NCBI RefSeq assembly: GCF_017573505.1
Contig: NZ_JAGEOJ010000014.1
Span: 62,001-126,000 of the forward strand
Source: Actinomadura barringtoniae
GTDB taxonomy: Bacteria > Actinomycetota > Actinomycetes > Streptosporangiales > Streptosporangiaceae
Length of the DNA: 64,000 nt
Reading direction: 5' to 3'
Each line of letters starts with the position of its first letter. Position 1 is the stretch's first letter. The notes beneath the pieces are model-generated. The model saw only the letters and a program-made list of their open reading frames with translations, made no database searches and was not told the origin of the DNA. Shown here one piece after another: positions 30,497 through 39,733 of this stretch. Made by a program: the position numbers and the translations under genes.

Positions 30497-31999
30497 ATGT
30501 CGATGCAGAAGGGCGCCAACACGCCGGTGCCGGTTCCGTCGGTACGGGTCGAGCTTGGCTGGCAGAGCGGCATGGGGGTGCCCGACGCCGATGCCTCGGC
30601 CCTCCTGCTCACCGACATGGGCAAGGTGCGCTCGGACGATGACTTCGTCTTCTACAACCAGCCCGCTCACGGCTCCGGTTCGGTGCGCCACGAGGGCAAG
30701 CAGCGCGGCGCGACCGTGACGGACGTGCTCGCGGTCGACCTCGGCCGGGTCGAGCCCGGCATCGACAAGATCGTGATCGCGGCCTCGTCGGACGGCGGCA
30801 CGTTCGGCCAGTTCCAGGGCCTGTACGTGCGCGTCCTGGACGCGGCCGGCGGCAGCGAGGTCGCCCGCTTCGACAGCCCGGGCGCGACCACCGAGACCGC
30901 GTTCGTGCTGGGCGAGCTCTACCGCAGGCAGGGCGCCTGGAAGTTCCGGGCCGTCGGGCAGGGCTACGACTCGGGTCTGGCGGGTCTGGCCACCGACTTC
31001 GGCATCACGGTCGACGACCCGGGCGAGGCCGCACCCCCGCCGCCGCCCGCTCAGCCTGCGCAGCCCGTTCAGCCTCCGGCGCCTGCCCAGGCCGCGCCGC
31101 CCGCGCCGCCCGCGCCCGGCCAGTTCGCGCCGCCGCCTCCGCCGCCCGGGGGCCAGTACATGCCGCCTCCGCCACCGCCGGGAGGCCAGTACCAGCCGCC
31201 GCCCCCGCCGCCTGGAGGGCAGTACGCGCCGCCGCCTCCGCCCGGGGGTCAGTTCCAGCCGCCTCCGCCCGGGGGTCAGTTCCAGCCGCCTCCGCCGCCC
31301 GGCGGTCAGTACCAGCCGCCCCCGCCGCCCGCCGCGCCAGCGCAACCCGCGCAGCCGGCGCCCGCGGGCGGGAAGATCTCGCTGACCAAGAACTCGCCGT
31401 CGGTGTCGCTGACCAAGCAGGGCGCGACGTCCGGGCACATGCGGGTGAACCTCAACTGGCAGGCCCGGGAGGGCGTGGCCAAGGGGATGTTCGGCAAGCG
31501 CCGCCGCGGCTACGACCTCGACCTTGACCTGTGCTGCCTGTGGGAGCTGCAGGACGGGCGCAAGGGCATCATCCACGCGGTGGGCGACATGGGCGCCCTC
31601 GACCGGCCCCCGTTCATCCAGCTGGACAAGGACGACCGCACGGGCGCGGTCGAGTCCGGCGAGAACATGACGATCAACCTGGACTTCACCGACAAGTTCA
31701 AGCGGATCCTGGTGTTCGCCGAGATCTACGACGGCGCCGACGACTTCCGCGGGCTGGACGCGGTCGCCACGCTGTACCCGATCGGGGCGCCGCCGATCGA
31801 GATGCGCACCGACGACTGCGTGGACGCCTCCCGCGACGTCGTGCTCGCGCTGATCGAGAACGTCGGCGGCGAGCTGGTCGTGCACCGCGAGGGCCGCTAT
31901 GTGCTGCCGCCGCCCGGCCGGCCGCGCTGGGGCAAGATGAGCGTCGACCAGGCCTACAACTGGAACCTGGAGTGGGTCGCCTCCCGCGGCAAGGGCTGA
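30497..31999 (+). CDS. Double TerD-domain protein with proline-rich linker
   Basis: A 500-aa stress protein with two TerD domains. Domain 1 (residues 1-175) contains LLLTDMGKVRSDDDFVFYNQPAH and IDKIVIAASSDGG. Domain 2 (residues about 290-480) contains LDLDLCCLWELQDGRKGIIHAVGDMG and ILVFAEIYDGADDF. TerD domains bind Ca2+ through acidic residues and occur in tellurite/chemical stress systems. Domain 1 keeps the DDDFVFYN motif; domain 2 has the D-x-D-x-D variant. The linker is 110 residues of Pro/Gly/Gln repeats. ATG 30497 follows GAAGAGG. It lies alone, without TerB, TerC or TerF partners. Confidence 0.87.
   Translation: MSMQKGANTPVPVPSVRVELGWQSGMGVPDADASALLLTDMGKVRSDDDFVFYNQPAHGSGSVRHEGKQRGATVTDVLAVDLGRVEPGIDKIVIAASSDGGTFGQFQGLYVRVLDAAGGSEVARFDSPGATTETAFVLGELYRRQGAWKFRAVGQGYDSGLAGLATDFGITVDDPGEAAPPPPPAQPAQPVQPPAPAQAAPPAPPAPGQFAPPPPPPGGQYMPPPPPPGGQYQPPPPPPGGQYAPPPPPGGQFQPPPPGGQFQPPPPPGGQYQPPPPPAAPAQPAQPAPAGGKISLTKNSPSVSLTKQGATSGHMRVNLNWQAREGVAKGMFGKRRRGYDLDLDLCCLWELQDGRKGIIHAVGDMGALDRPPFIQLDKDDRTGAVESGENMTINLDFTDKFKRILVFAEIYDGADDFRGLDAVATLYPIGAPPIEMRTDDCVDASRDVVLALIENVGGELVVHREGRYVLPPPGRPRWGKMSVDQAYNWNLEWVASRGKG
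31110..31340. repeat. Proline-rich PPPPPGGQ[YF] coding repeat
   Basis: About seven tandem copies of a 30-36-bp unit encoding PPPPPPGGQYxP or PPPPGGQFQP lie in the linker of the double-TerD protein. Copy length varies by single proline codons, as expected from slippage. Confidence 0.85.
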
Positions 32000-32086
32000 G
32001 CCTCCTGCGGCACGGCCGGGGCGACGCGGCACGGGCCGAGCCGACGCTGGTTGTCGGGGGAGGCCGGGCGCGGTAGGAAATGATCT

Positions 32087-32749
32087 ATGAGCAGCTCACC
32101 GGAGTACCCGGTCGTCCCCGCGCCGCGCTTCGACGTGCCGCACGACGAGGCGACCAGGCGCGTGGAGGCCTTCGCCGACACGATGAACCTGCGGCGGACG
32201 GTCCGTGACTTCGCCGGGCGGACGATCCCGGACGGCGTGATCGAGGACGCGGTCCGGGCGGCGGCCACGGCGCCGAGCGGGGCCAACATCCAGCCGTGGC
32301 GGTTCGTGGTCATCACCGACCCCGACCGCAAGCGGCGGCTGCGCGAGGCCGCCGAGGTCGCCGAACGCGAGTTCTACGAACGGCGCGCCTCCCCGGAATG
32401 GCTGGCGGCGCTGGCGCCGATCGGCACCGACTGGCGCAAGCCGTTCCTGGAGGAGGCGCCCGCCGTCATCGTGGTGTTCGAGGTGCACAAGGGCCCGCAC
32501 ACGCCGCGGCCTTACTACGTCAAGGAATCGGTCGGGATCGCGGTCGGGTTCCTGCTGGCCGCGCTGCACCAGGCCGGGCTGGCCACGCTGACGCACACCC
32601 CGAGCCCCATGAAGTTCCTGAACGAGGTGTGCGAGCGCCCGCAGGAGGAACGGGCCTACGTGGTGATCCCGGTCGGCTATCCGGCCGACGACGCGATGGT
32701 GCCCGACATCACCCGCAAGCCCGTCGACGAGGTCCTCATACGGCTGTGA
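32087..32749 (+). CDS. Nitroreductase-family FMN protein
   Basis: A 220-aa flavoprotein of the nitroreductase superfamily. N-terminal FMN contacts are seen in RRTVRDFAGRTIPDGVIEDAVRAAATAPSGANIQPWRFVV. The C-terminal part has VGIAVGFLLAALHQAGLATLTHTP and PVGYPADDA. The sequence between (iodotyrosine-deiodinase-like lid, WRKPFLEEAPAVIVVFE) places it near the IYD/dehalogenase branch. Probable cytoplasmic NAD(P)H or flavin-linked reductase. Stand-alone gene, ATG 32087. Confidence 0.85.
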   Translation: MSSSPEYPVVPAPRFDVPHDEATRRVEAFADTMNLRRTVRDFAGRTIPDGVIEDAVRAAATAPSGANIQPWRFVVITDPDRKRRLREAAEVAEREFYERRASPEWLAALAPIGTDWRKPFLEEAPAVIVVFEVHKGPHTPRPYYVKESVGIAVGFLLAALHQAGLATLTHTPSPMKFLNEVCERPQEERAYVVIPVGYPADDAMVPDITRKPVDEVLIRL

Positions 32750-32783
32750 TGTAAGAAGACGGAAGAAGTACGAGCGCGGGCCG

Positions 32784-33425
32784 TCAGCGGTGGCCGCCCT
32801 TGCCGATCTCATCGGCGAGCTTCTTGTCGCGCGCGACGCGGACGAGGGCGGCGGCGAAGCGGGCCAGGTCCTTGTCGGTGACCAGCCCGGCGAGCGCGTC
32901 CGGCTCGGTCGGCAGGCCGAGCCGTTCGGCGCCCTTCTGGCAGAGCGCGTCGAAGTAGGGGCGCAGCCACGGCCAGATGGCCTGCGCCTCGCGGCAGAAG
33001 ATGTCCACGCCGGTCGGGCCGATGCCGGGGAACTCCTTGAGGAGCTTGGCGACGCGCTGGGTGTCGCGTTCGGCCTCCATGGCGAGGCGCCGCAGGTCGC
33101 CGCCGTAGCGGTCCTGGACCTGTTCGGCCATGTCGCCGAGCCGTTCCGCGGTGCTCTCGTCGTACCGCACATAGTGGCCGCGGCCGAGGGCGTCGACGCG
33201 TTCCTGCCAGGTCAGCTTGGCCATGCCGCGCGGCGTCCCCCCGCCCGCCGCGAACAGCTCCTTGGCGGCGTCAAGGGCGATCTCCGAGGAGATGCGGGTG
33301 CTCAGCAGATTGGTCATGACCAGCAGCTTGAAGAGCGTCGCCGGTTGATCCTTCAACGGGAACCCGGCCTCTTCGGCGAAGGTGGTACCGGCCTCGTGCA
33401 GCAGTTTGCGTACGACAGCGTCCAT
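32784..33425 (-). CDS. HhH-GPD endonuclease III-like protein
   Basis: A 213-aa helical protein of the HhH-GPD superfamily. The helix-hairpin-helix is LLKEFPGIGPTGVDIFCREAQ, preceded by a glycosylase-like N-terminal bundle (FKLLVMTNLLSTRISSEIALDAAKELF). The catalytic lysine of endonuclease III is not evident, and no iron-sulfur cysteine cluster follows, so it may be a divergent glycosylase or a non-enzymatic DNA binder. Start ATG 33425. Confidence 0.78.
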   Translation of the reverse strand: MDAVVRKLLHEAGTTFAEEAGFPLKDQPATLFKLLVMTNLLSTRISSEIALDAAKELFAAGGGTPRGMAKLTWQERVDALGRGHYVRYDESTAERLGDMAEQVQDRYGGDLRRLAMEAERDTQRVAKLLKEFPGIGPTGVDIFCREAQAIWPWLRPYFDALCQKGAERLGLPTEPDALAGLVTDKDLARFAAALVRVARDKKLADEIGKGGHR

Positions 33426-33500
33426 GACCTCGTCCTCCCGTCTTCACCGGCGATTTACCCCGGACGACCGGATTGACTCAAAGGACTGGTTCGCCTGTCT

Positions 33501-34274
33501 TTAAAGCAGGCTGAGCTGGCCTTCTCCGGCCAACGGGTCGCGATGCCGCTTGAGATGCCGCCACTGGGGGAGATCGTCGAGATACGACCAGGACATCCGG
33601 TGGCGCGGCGTCGGCCCGTGCGCCTTCAGCGCCTCCTGATGAACGGGTGACGGGTAGCCCGCGCTCTCGCCGAACCCGTACGCCGGGTGCTCGCGTCCGA
33701 GCTCGGCCATCAGCCGGTCGCGGTGGACCTTGGCCAGCACCGACGCCGCCGCGACCGTCACCGAACGCTGGTCGGCCTTGATCTCGCACCGCACGGGCCA
33801 GCGCCGCTTCAGGAAGTCCTTGTCGCCGTCGAGGATGACCATGTCGGGCCGCTGCGGTAGCCCTTCCAACGCGCGGACGGCCGCGCGCCGCAGCGCCTCG
33901 GTCATGCCGACCTCGTCGATCTCCTCGGGGCCGGCCGCTCCGATCGCGTGCGCGATCAGCCAGTCCGGCAGCACCTCGGCGAACGCCTCGCGGTGCGCGG
34001 CGGTGAGCAGCTTGGAGTCGGTCAGCTTGACCGTCTTCTTCCCGCGCCCCGGCAGCTCCGGCGGCTCGCTCAGGTCCGTGACGGCCGCGCAGACCACGAC
34101 CGGGCCCGCCCAGGCGCCGCGCCCGACCTCGTCCACCCCGGCGATCCGCCCCGCGACCGGCACCGCGCCGGTCTCGCACAGGTGCCGCTCGATCTCGTAC
34201 CCGGCCGCCTTGGGCGGCCTGCGCCGCGCGGCCGCCTCGAACCCCGGAAGGGCGTCATCGGTCGTGTCGGTCAA
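33501..34274 (-). CDS. rnhB: Ribonuclease HII
   Basis: A 257-aa RNase HII, which cuts RNA in RNA-DNA hybrids and starts removal of single ribonucleotides from DNA. Catalytic residues are D48-E49 in GVDEVGRGAWAGPVVVCA, the Asp in ILDGDKD, and the KADQRSVTVAAASVLAKVHRD segment with its late Asp. Length is slightly above average because of a 35-residue N-terminal leader. I use the TTG at 34274, which overlaps the dehalogenase stop (TTGA) after a GGGGGAC site; the frame is open further upstream only inside the neighbouring gene. Confidence 0.88.
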   Translation of the reverse strand: MTDTTDDALPGFEAAARRRPPKAAGYEIERHLCETGAVPVAGRIAGVDEVGRGAWAGPVVVCAAVTDLSEPPELPGRGKKTVKLTDSKLLTAAHREAFAEVLPDWLIAHAIGAAGPEEIDEVGMTEALRRAAVRALEGLPQRPDMVILDGDKDFLKRRWPVRCEIKADQRSVTVAAASVLAKVHRDRLMAELGREHPAYGFGESAGYPSPVHQEALKAHGPTPRHRMSWSYLDDLPQWRHLKRHRDPLAGEGQLSLL

Positions 34275-35197
34275 GGAGTCCCCCGGACGAAAGTGACGAT
34301 CTCGCGGCCGAGGCGTTCCCCCTCGTCCTCCTGGAGGAAGTGCCCCGCGCCCTCGATCGTAGGGTGCGCGAGCCCGGCCTGCGGCAGGGACGCGGCGCCC
34401 GGTACGAGCTGGAGGAACAGCGGCGCCATCGGGCCGGTGATCGGGTCCTGGTCGCTGAAGGCCACCAGGAACGGCTTGTCCCAGCCGCGCAGGACGTCCC
34501 AGGCGTCCCGGTTGGGCTGGGCCTCCGGGTCGTCGGGCTCGGCGGGCACCAGGCCGGGCATGGCGCGCGGCCCCGCCTTGAACGACTCGTCGGGGAACGG
34601 CGCGTCGTAGGCGGCCCGGACCGCCTCCGGCAGCTCGGTGCGGCAACCGGACTGGATCCCGCGCGCGACGTCGAACTCCGGGGACGTACGAACGGCCTGG
34701 CGGAACCGCATCCAGGTCTCGGGCATCGGGAAGTCCCCGGTCGGCAGCCCCGTGTTGGCCGCCACGATCCGCGCGAACCGTCCGGGATGCGCCACCGCCA
34801 GCCGCAGCCCGATCAACCCGCCCCAGTCCTGCCCGACGAGCGTCACGTCCCGAAGATCAAGGGCGTCGAAGACGAGCGACCGCGTCCACTCGATGTGCCG
34901 CGCGTACGAATGATCGTTGATCTCCGTGGGCTTGTCGGAACGTCCAAAACCGACGAGATCGGGAGCGATCACCCGCAGTCCCTCGGCCGCCATGACACGG
35001 ATCACATGCCGGTACAGAAACGACCAACTCGGCTCGCCGTGGAGGCACAGGACCACCGGCCCGTCGGCCGGTCCGGCCTCGACATAGGCCATCCGCAAAG
35101 TCCCCCCGACCTGGTCGGGGATCTCGGCGTACCGGGGCTCGAAGGGGAAGTCGGGCAGGTCGGCGAAACGGTCATCAGGGGTACGCAGCATCCGCAT
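34271..35197 (-). CDS. Haloalkane dehalogenase
   Basis: A 308-aa alpha/beta hydrolase that hydrolyses carbon-halogen bonds. The nucleophile is D124 in VGQDWGGLIGL. The halide-binding pair is W125 with W58 in HGEPSWSFLYR, and the histidine lies in EGAGHFLQED near residue 285. The early cap order and the HGEPSWS motif suggest the HLD-I (DhlA-like) subfamily. ATG 35197 gives the family N-terminus MRMLRTPDDRF; the frame stays open to 35320. Natural substrates are unknown; many family members in soil actinobacteria have broad activity. It is co-transcribed with rnhB. Confidence 0.87.
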   Translation of the reverse strand: MRMLRTPDDRFADLPDFPFEPRYAEIPDQVGGTLRMAYVEAGPADGPVVLCLHGEPSWSFLYRHVIRVMAAEGLRVIAPDLVGFGRSDKPTEINDHSYARHIEWTRSLVFDALDLRDVTLVGQDWGGLIGLRLAVAHPGRFARIVAANTGLPTGDFPMPETWMRFRQAVRTSPEFDVARGIQSGCRTELPEAVRAAYDAPFPDESFKAGPRAMPGLVPAEPDDPEAQPNRDAWDVLRGWDKPFLVAFSDQDPITGPMAPLFLQLVPGAASLPQAGLAHPTIEGAGHFLQEDEGERLGREIVTFVRGTP

Positions 35198-35336
35198 GGC
35201 GCCCACTATGTCAGTGAACGCTTGCACGGTAACGTGCGGCTTCGTGCCGGAAATGTGTCCTACCTGCGGTTGGGCCGGGTTGTACGGTAGGCGCGCTGCA
35301 CGGTAGGCGGGCACGCACACGGGGTGAGGGGAAGAG

Positions 35337-37055
35337 ATGGAGGCTCTGCGGCCGACGGATCCACGCCGGCTGGGGGAGTACGAGGTCGAGGGGCGCCTTG
35401 GCGTCGGCGGCCAGGGGGTCGTCTACCTGGGCCGGACGCCCGAGGGCACACCGGTCGCGATCAAGCTGCTGCACCCGGGCCTGACCGAGGACGCCGAGGT
35501 CAAGTCGCGGTTCGTGCGCGAGGCAGGGGCGGCCCAGCAGGTCGCCCGCTTCTGCACCGCCCAGATCCTCGACGTGAACGTCGACGACGATCAGCCGTAC
35601 GTGGTCAGCGAGTACGTCCCGGGCCCCTCCCTGCGCCATCTGGTCTCCGAGCAGGGGCCGATCACGGGCGCCGACCTGGAGCGCCTGGCGATCGGCATGG
35701 CGACGGCGCTGACAGCGATCCACCGGGCCGGCATCGTGCACCGCGACTTCAAGCCCGCCAACGTCCTGATCGGCCCCGACGGCCCCCGGGTGATCGACTT
35801 CGGCATCGCCCGCGCGCTGGACGTCACCGCCACCCAGACCGGCGGGCAGCCGGTCGGCACGCCCTCCTACATGTCGCCCGAGCAGCTGGACGGCAGGGCC
35901 GCCGACCCGGCCATGGACGTCTTCGCGTTCGCCGCCACGCTGGTCTTCGCGGCCAACGGCACGCCGCCGTTCGGCCAGGACACCATCCCGGCCGTGGTCG
36001 CCCGCATCCTGCACCGCGATCCCGAGCTGGGCGATCTCTCCGGAACGCTCCGCGAGGCCGCGGCGGCCTGCCTGGCCAAGGACCCGGCCGACCGGCCCAC
36101 CTCCCAGGAGCTCCTGCTCGTCCTGCTGGGCCAGGGACCGGCGCCGGCCCGTACCGAGAACGCCCTGAGCATGCTCAACGCGGGCAAGGCCGCCGCCGGC
36201 GACGCGGGCCGTACCCGCGCCGAGCCCGCCGCCACCGCCGCCCAGGCCGCCGGGCACGCCTCAGCCTCCGAGACCTCTCCGTCCCTCCGTGACGCGCGCG
36301 AGGCCCGCAACGCCCGCGCCGCCGTCGATCCCACCGGCTCCCGCGCCGCGGCGGCGGGTGCGGCGTCCGCGGTGGCGGCCCGGCCGAGGGCCGCGGCCGC
36401 GCATTCCGCCGGACCTCCGCCCGACCTGACCTCGCCCCGCGATCCGGCCGGCGACACCCAGGCGCCCCGCCCGAGGAGCGGCGCCCGCAAGCGCGCCGTC
36501 ATCCTCGGCGCCGCAGTGATCATCGCGTTGCTCGCGATCGGGATCCCGCTGGGCATCCGCACCCAGGACCAGCACCAGCCGATGTCCAAGGCGAGCGCCG
36601 GCCAGCCCGGCGACGTCCCGTCGGTCCCGGCGGACGGCAGCGATCCCTCGGCGCGTCCCACGTCGTCGAAGTCCTCCCGTCCCGCCGGGACGTCCAGCTC
36701 GCCCACGCCGACCTCCAGCAGCCCGCGTCCCACCCGCTCCACGCCGACCACCCCGGGCAAGCCCACCGGGGAGCCCGTCTACGGCACGCTGGAAACCCAG
36801 CACTACGGGGTCGATCTCGGGCCGGGCCACTGGGGCAGCCACTCGTTCTCCATCAGGGCCACGGGCGGCCCGGTGAAGTGGACGTCGTCCACTTCGGGTC
36901 CGGTCAGCGCGCCGGCGAGCGGGTCGGTGGCCGCCGACAGCCAGTCGGAGGTCACCGTGACACAGGACCCGGACGCCCCGACCACCGGTGACGCGACGCT
37001 CACGCTTCAGGGCGAGAAGAACACCATCACGATCACCATTCACTGGACTCCGTGA
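35337..37055 (+). CDS. Transmembrane Ser/Thr protein kinase (PknB-like)
   Basis: A 572-aa Hanks-type kinase. The glycine loop is GVGGQGVVY, the ATP lysine K43 (VAIKLL), the catalytic loop IVHRDFKPANVL with D137, and the DFG is D154-F-G. The activation segment ends in GTPSYMSPEQL. An Ala-rich cytoplasmic juxtamembrane region follows (residues 265-380). A single membrane helix (AVILGAAVIIALLAIGIPLG) lies near 385-405. The outside part begins with a Pro/Ser/Thr-rich stalk and ends in a small beta domain (residues about 480-572) without PASTA repeats. The ligand is unknown. Confidence 0.88.
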   Translation: MEALRPTDPRRLGEYEVEGRLGVGGQGVVYLGRTPEGTPVAIKLLHPGLTEDAEVKSRFVREAGAAQQVARFCTAQILDVNVDDDQPYVVSEYVPGPSLRHLVSEQGPITGADLERLAIGMATALTAIHRAGIVHRDFKPANVLIGPDGPRVIDFGIARALDVTATQTGGQPVGTPSYMSPEQLDGRAADPAMDVFAFAATLVFAANGTPPFGQDTIPAVVARILHRDPELGDLSGTLREAAAACLAKDPADRPTSQELLLVLLGQGPAPARTENALSMLNAGKAAAGDAGRTRAEPAATAAQAAGHASASETSPSLRDAREARNARAAVDPTGSRAAAAGAASAVAARPRAAAAHSAGPPPDLTSPRDPAGDTQAPRPRSGARKRAVILGAAVIIALLAIGIPLGIRTQDQHQPMSKASAGQPGDVPSVPADGSDPSARPTSSKSSRPAGTSSSPTPTSSSPRPTRSTPTTPGKPTGEPVYGTLETQHYGVDLGPGHWGSHSFSIRATGGPVKWTSSTSGPVSAPASGSVAADSQSEVTVTQDPDAPTTGDATLTLQGEKNTITITIHWTP

Positions 37056-37098
37056 TCCCACCTCGGGTCCCACCTCGGATCCCACCGCGCCGGGCCCG

Positions 37099-37704
37099 TC
37101 AGAGCCAGCCGTTCTGGCGGGCGGTGCCGACGGCCTCGATGCGGTTGCGGGCGCCGGTCTTGCCGATCGCGGCGGACAGGTAGTTGCGGACGGTGCTCTC
37201 CGACAGGTGCAGGGTGGTCGCGATGTCGGCGACCGTGGCGCCGTCGGCCGCCGCCGCGAGCACGTCGCGTTCGCGCTCGGTGAGCGGGTTCGGGCCGACC
37301 GAGAGCGCGGCGGTGGCGAGGGTGGGGTCGACGACCTGCTCGCCCGCCAGAACGCGGCGGATGGCGCCGACGAGCTCCTCGATGGGCCCGTCCTTGACCA
37401 GGAAGCCGCTCGCCCCGGCCTCCATCGCGCGGCGCAGGTAGCCGGGGCGGCCGAACGTGGTGACGATCAGGACCTTGCAGACGGGGAGGTCGCGGCGCAG
37501 GTCGGCGGCGACGTCCAGGCCGCTGCGGCCGGGCATCTCGATGTCCAGGACGGCGACGTCGGGCCGGGTCTCCAGGGCCGTCGCCAGGACCTCGGCGCCG
37601 CTCGCCACCTGGGCGACGACCTCGACGTCCTCCTCGAGGCCGAGCAGGAGCGCGAGGGCGCCGCGCATCATGCCCTGGTCCTCGGCGAGCAGAACTTTGA
37701 TCAA
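37099..37704 (-). CDS. NarL/LuxR-type response regulator
   Basis: A 201-aa response regulator. The receiver domain shows LLAEDQGMMRG, the phosphorylated Asp in VAVLDIEMPGRSG, and the VKDG lysine. The C-terminal LuxR helix-turn-helix is LTERERDVLAAAADGATVADIATTLHLSESTVRNYLSAAIGK. The TTG start at 37704 follows GGGAGGA. It lies 17 nt downstream of the histidine kinase, its evident partner. Together they probably control the ABC transporter genes of the same operon. Confidence 0.88.
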   Translation of the reverse strand: MIKVLLAEDQGMMRGALALLLGLEEDVEVVAQVASGAEVLATALETRPDVAVLDIEMPGRSGLDVAADLRRDLPVCKVLIVTTFGRPGYLRRAMEAGASGFLVKDGPIEELVGAIRRVLAGEQVVDPTLATAALSVGPNPLTERERDVLAAAADGATVADIATTLHLSESTVRNYLSAAIGKTGARNRIEAVGTARQNGWL

Positions 37705-37721
37705 CGTGATTCCTCCCGGCC

Positions 37722-39002
37722 CTATTCTGGCGGCTCGGCCGGGACGCTCACGCGCAGGGTGAAGCCTCCGGCGGGGGAGGGCGCGGCGGTGACCGTGCCG
37801 CCCGCGGCCGCCATCCGCTCCTTGAGGCCGTTCAGACCGTGCCCGCCAGGGCCGATCGACAGCCCGCCGGGCACGTCCGGCGGCCCGCCCGTGCCGTCGT
37901 CGCGGACCTCCAGCACGATCTCGTCGTCGGCGCGGCGCAGGGTGATCTCGCAGTGCGCGGCGCCGCTGTGCCTGATCACGTTGGTGACGCCCTCGCGGAC
38001 CGCCCAGCCGAGGGCGGCGTCCGGGCCGGGCAGGAGCGCGAGGTTGTCGCGGCGGACCGAGACCTCGATCCCGGCGTCGGCGAGCGCGGTGCGGGCCGCG
38101 TCCAGCTCGCCCGGCAGGCCCCGGCCCCGGTAGCCGGTCACGGCCAGGCGGACCTCGCCGAGCGCCTCGCGGCCGATGTTCTCGATGTCGGCGGCCTGCT
38201 CGGCGGCCACCTTGGGGTCGCGTTCGGCGATCAGCCGTACGGCCTGGGACTTCACCACCATGATCGACAGGGTGTGGCCGAGGAGGTCGTGCAGGTCGCG
38301 GGAGAAGCGCAGGCGTTCCTGCTCCACGGCGGCCTCGGCCAGCTCCTCGCGCGCCTCCCTGAGCATCCCGATCACGCCGAACAGCCGGATCACGATCGAG
38401 GTCACCAGGGCGGCGGTCGCGGTTCCCGAGGCGTAGCCGAAGACGCTGCTGCCCTCCTCGCCGTTCAGGAGCGGGACCAGGACCGACAGGACGGTCGGGG
38501 TGCCGACGAGCGCGAGCAGGGGGAAGTCTGGGCCGTCGACGCGGGCGCCGACATGCCCGGACACCACCCCGGAGGCGAGCCCGAGCAGCGGGAAGATCGC
38601 GTACCCGCCGCGGAACCCGACGGTGAAGGCCACGACCGCCGCGCCCATCGCCAGGAACAGGCCGATCGCCACGCGCAGCGGGACGCGGGCGTCGAACGAG
38701 GTGATCACCGTCGCGCAGTAGAGCACCGCGATCACCACCAGGGGCGGGACGGCCACCCAGACCGGGTAGCGGCCGTGGTTCTGGGCGAGCGGTATGAGCA
38801 GCAGGAACGTCCAGAAGCACAGGGCCCCCGAGTGCGGGCCGCTCCGGTCGATCCGCTCCAGATCGACGTTCGGGCGCCGGGGAACGCCGTTCCCCTTCAT
38901 GCTCTCCACCAGCGGCCGCACGCCGTCCACCGGCGGCCGCACGCGTCGCCTCACCGGCTGATCGTTCTGTTCACGCACGTCAGCGTATGCCTCCGTCACC
39001 AT
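37722..39002 (-). CDS. Sensor histidine kinase, HisKA_3 type
   Basis: A 426-aa membrane kinase. After a 50-residue cytoplasmic N-terminus come about five to six membrane helices (residues 60-225). The phosphoacceptor helix is LRFSRDLHDLLGHTLSIMVVKSQAV (His in DLHDLLGH). The ATP domain has the N-box-like EGVTNVIRHSGA and G-boxes in VRDDGTGG and GHGLNGLKER. ATG 39002 lies 2 nt after the ABC permease stop. This arrangement (ATPase, permease, kinase, regulator) is typical of actinobacterial DesKR-like systems controlling their own transporter. Confidence 0.87.
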   Translation of the reverse strand: MVTEAYADVREQNDQPVRRRVRPPVDGVRPLVESMKGNGVPRRPNVDLERIDRSGPHSGALCFWTFLLLIPLAQNHGRYPVWVAVPPLVVIAVLYCATVITSFDARVPLRVAIGLFLAMGAAVVAFTVGFRGGYAIFPLLGLASGVVSGHVGARVDGPDFPLLALVGTPTVLSVLVPLLNGEEGSSVFGYASGTATAALVTSIVIRLFGVIGMLREAREELAEAAVEQERLRFSRDLHDLLGHTLSIMVVKSQAVRLIAERDPKVAAEQAADIENIGREALGEVRLAVTGYRGRGLPGELDAARTALADAGIEVSVRRDNLALLPGPDAALGWAVREGVTNVIRHSGAAHCEITLRRADDEIVLEVRDDGTGGPPDVPGGLSIGPGGHGLNGLKERMAAAGGTVTAAPSPAGGFTLRVSVPAEPPE

Positions 39003-39004
39003 GG

Positions 39005-39733
39005 CTAGGCCGTACGGGTGGAACGGCGGTAGGCGTAGACCGCGAAGGCGGTGAACGCCGCCGCCCAGGCGGCCAGGACCAGCACCGCCGCGGGCGCCGG
39101 GGCGCTGCCGTCGATCACCCGCCAGGACAGCTGCCCGTACCGGTTGATCGGGGTCGCGGTAGCGACGTGCGCCAGCCAGCCGGGGAACTTGGAGATCGGG
39201 AACCACAGGCCGCCGAGCAGCGACAGGCCCATGTAGCAGACCAGGCCCGCCATCTGCGCCTTCTGCGCGGTGAGCAGGTAGCCGAAGCCGGTCGCGAGCA
39301 CGGCCATCGGCGCGATGCCCAGCCACAGGAGCGCGAACACCGCCGCCCACCGGCCCGCCGGCAGCGACACCCCGTTCACCAGCCCGCCCGCCAGGCACAC
39401 CGCGACGATCGGCGGCAGCGCGACCGCCATCGCGCACAGCGTCCGGCCCAGCACGACGTCGACCGGGCGCATCGGCAGGAGGCGCAGCTGCCGGATCCAG
39501 CCGAGCGGCTTGTCCTCGGAGATCGCCACGCCGTTGGTCATCACCGCGCCGACCGCGCCGAACGCCGCCATCCCGACCATCGAGTACAGGCCCGCGTCGT
39601 CGCCCTGCCCGGTCAGGTCGAGGTTGGTGAAGACCAGGTACATGGTCAGCGGGCTGATCAGGCTCATCACCAGGTAGCCGGGGTCGCGCAGGATCCGGAT
39701 CATCTCCAGCCGCACGTAGTGCAGGATCATCAT
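39005..39733 (-). CDS. ABC-2 type transporter permease
   Basis: A 242-aa membrane protein with six helices (for example YLVMSLISPLTMYLVF, MVGMAAFGAVGAVM, AMAVALPPIVAVCLAGG, AVFALLWLGIAPMAVLATGFG, AGLVCYMGLSLLGGLWFP, VLVLAAWAAAFTAFAVYAY). It matches ABC-2 drug/lipid exporters. The E-D-K-P-L-G-W-I-R-Q-L motif between helices is a coupling helix often seen in this family. It overlaps the ATPase stop by 4 nt (ATGA) and forms the exporter with that subunit. Confidence 0.85.
   Translation of the reverse strand: MMILHYVRLEMIRILRDPGYLVMSLISPLTMYLVFTNLDLTGQGDDAGLYSMVGMAAFGAVGAVMTNGVAISEDKPLGWIRQLRLLPMRPVDVVLGRTLCAMAVALPPIVAVCLAGGLVNGVSLPAGRWAAVFALLWLGIAPMAVLATGFGYLLTAQKAQMAGLVCYMGLSLLGGLWFPISKFPGWLAHVATATPINRYGQLSWRVIDGSAPAPAAVLVLAAWAAAFTAFAVYAYRRSTRTA

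Noticed and set aside
33493..33511. GCCTG/CAGGC hairpin at the end of rnhB as a terminator
   Set aside because: Only five base pairs, and it overlaps the rnhB stop codon; too weak to call.
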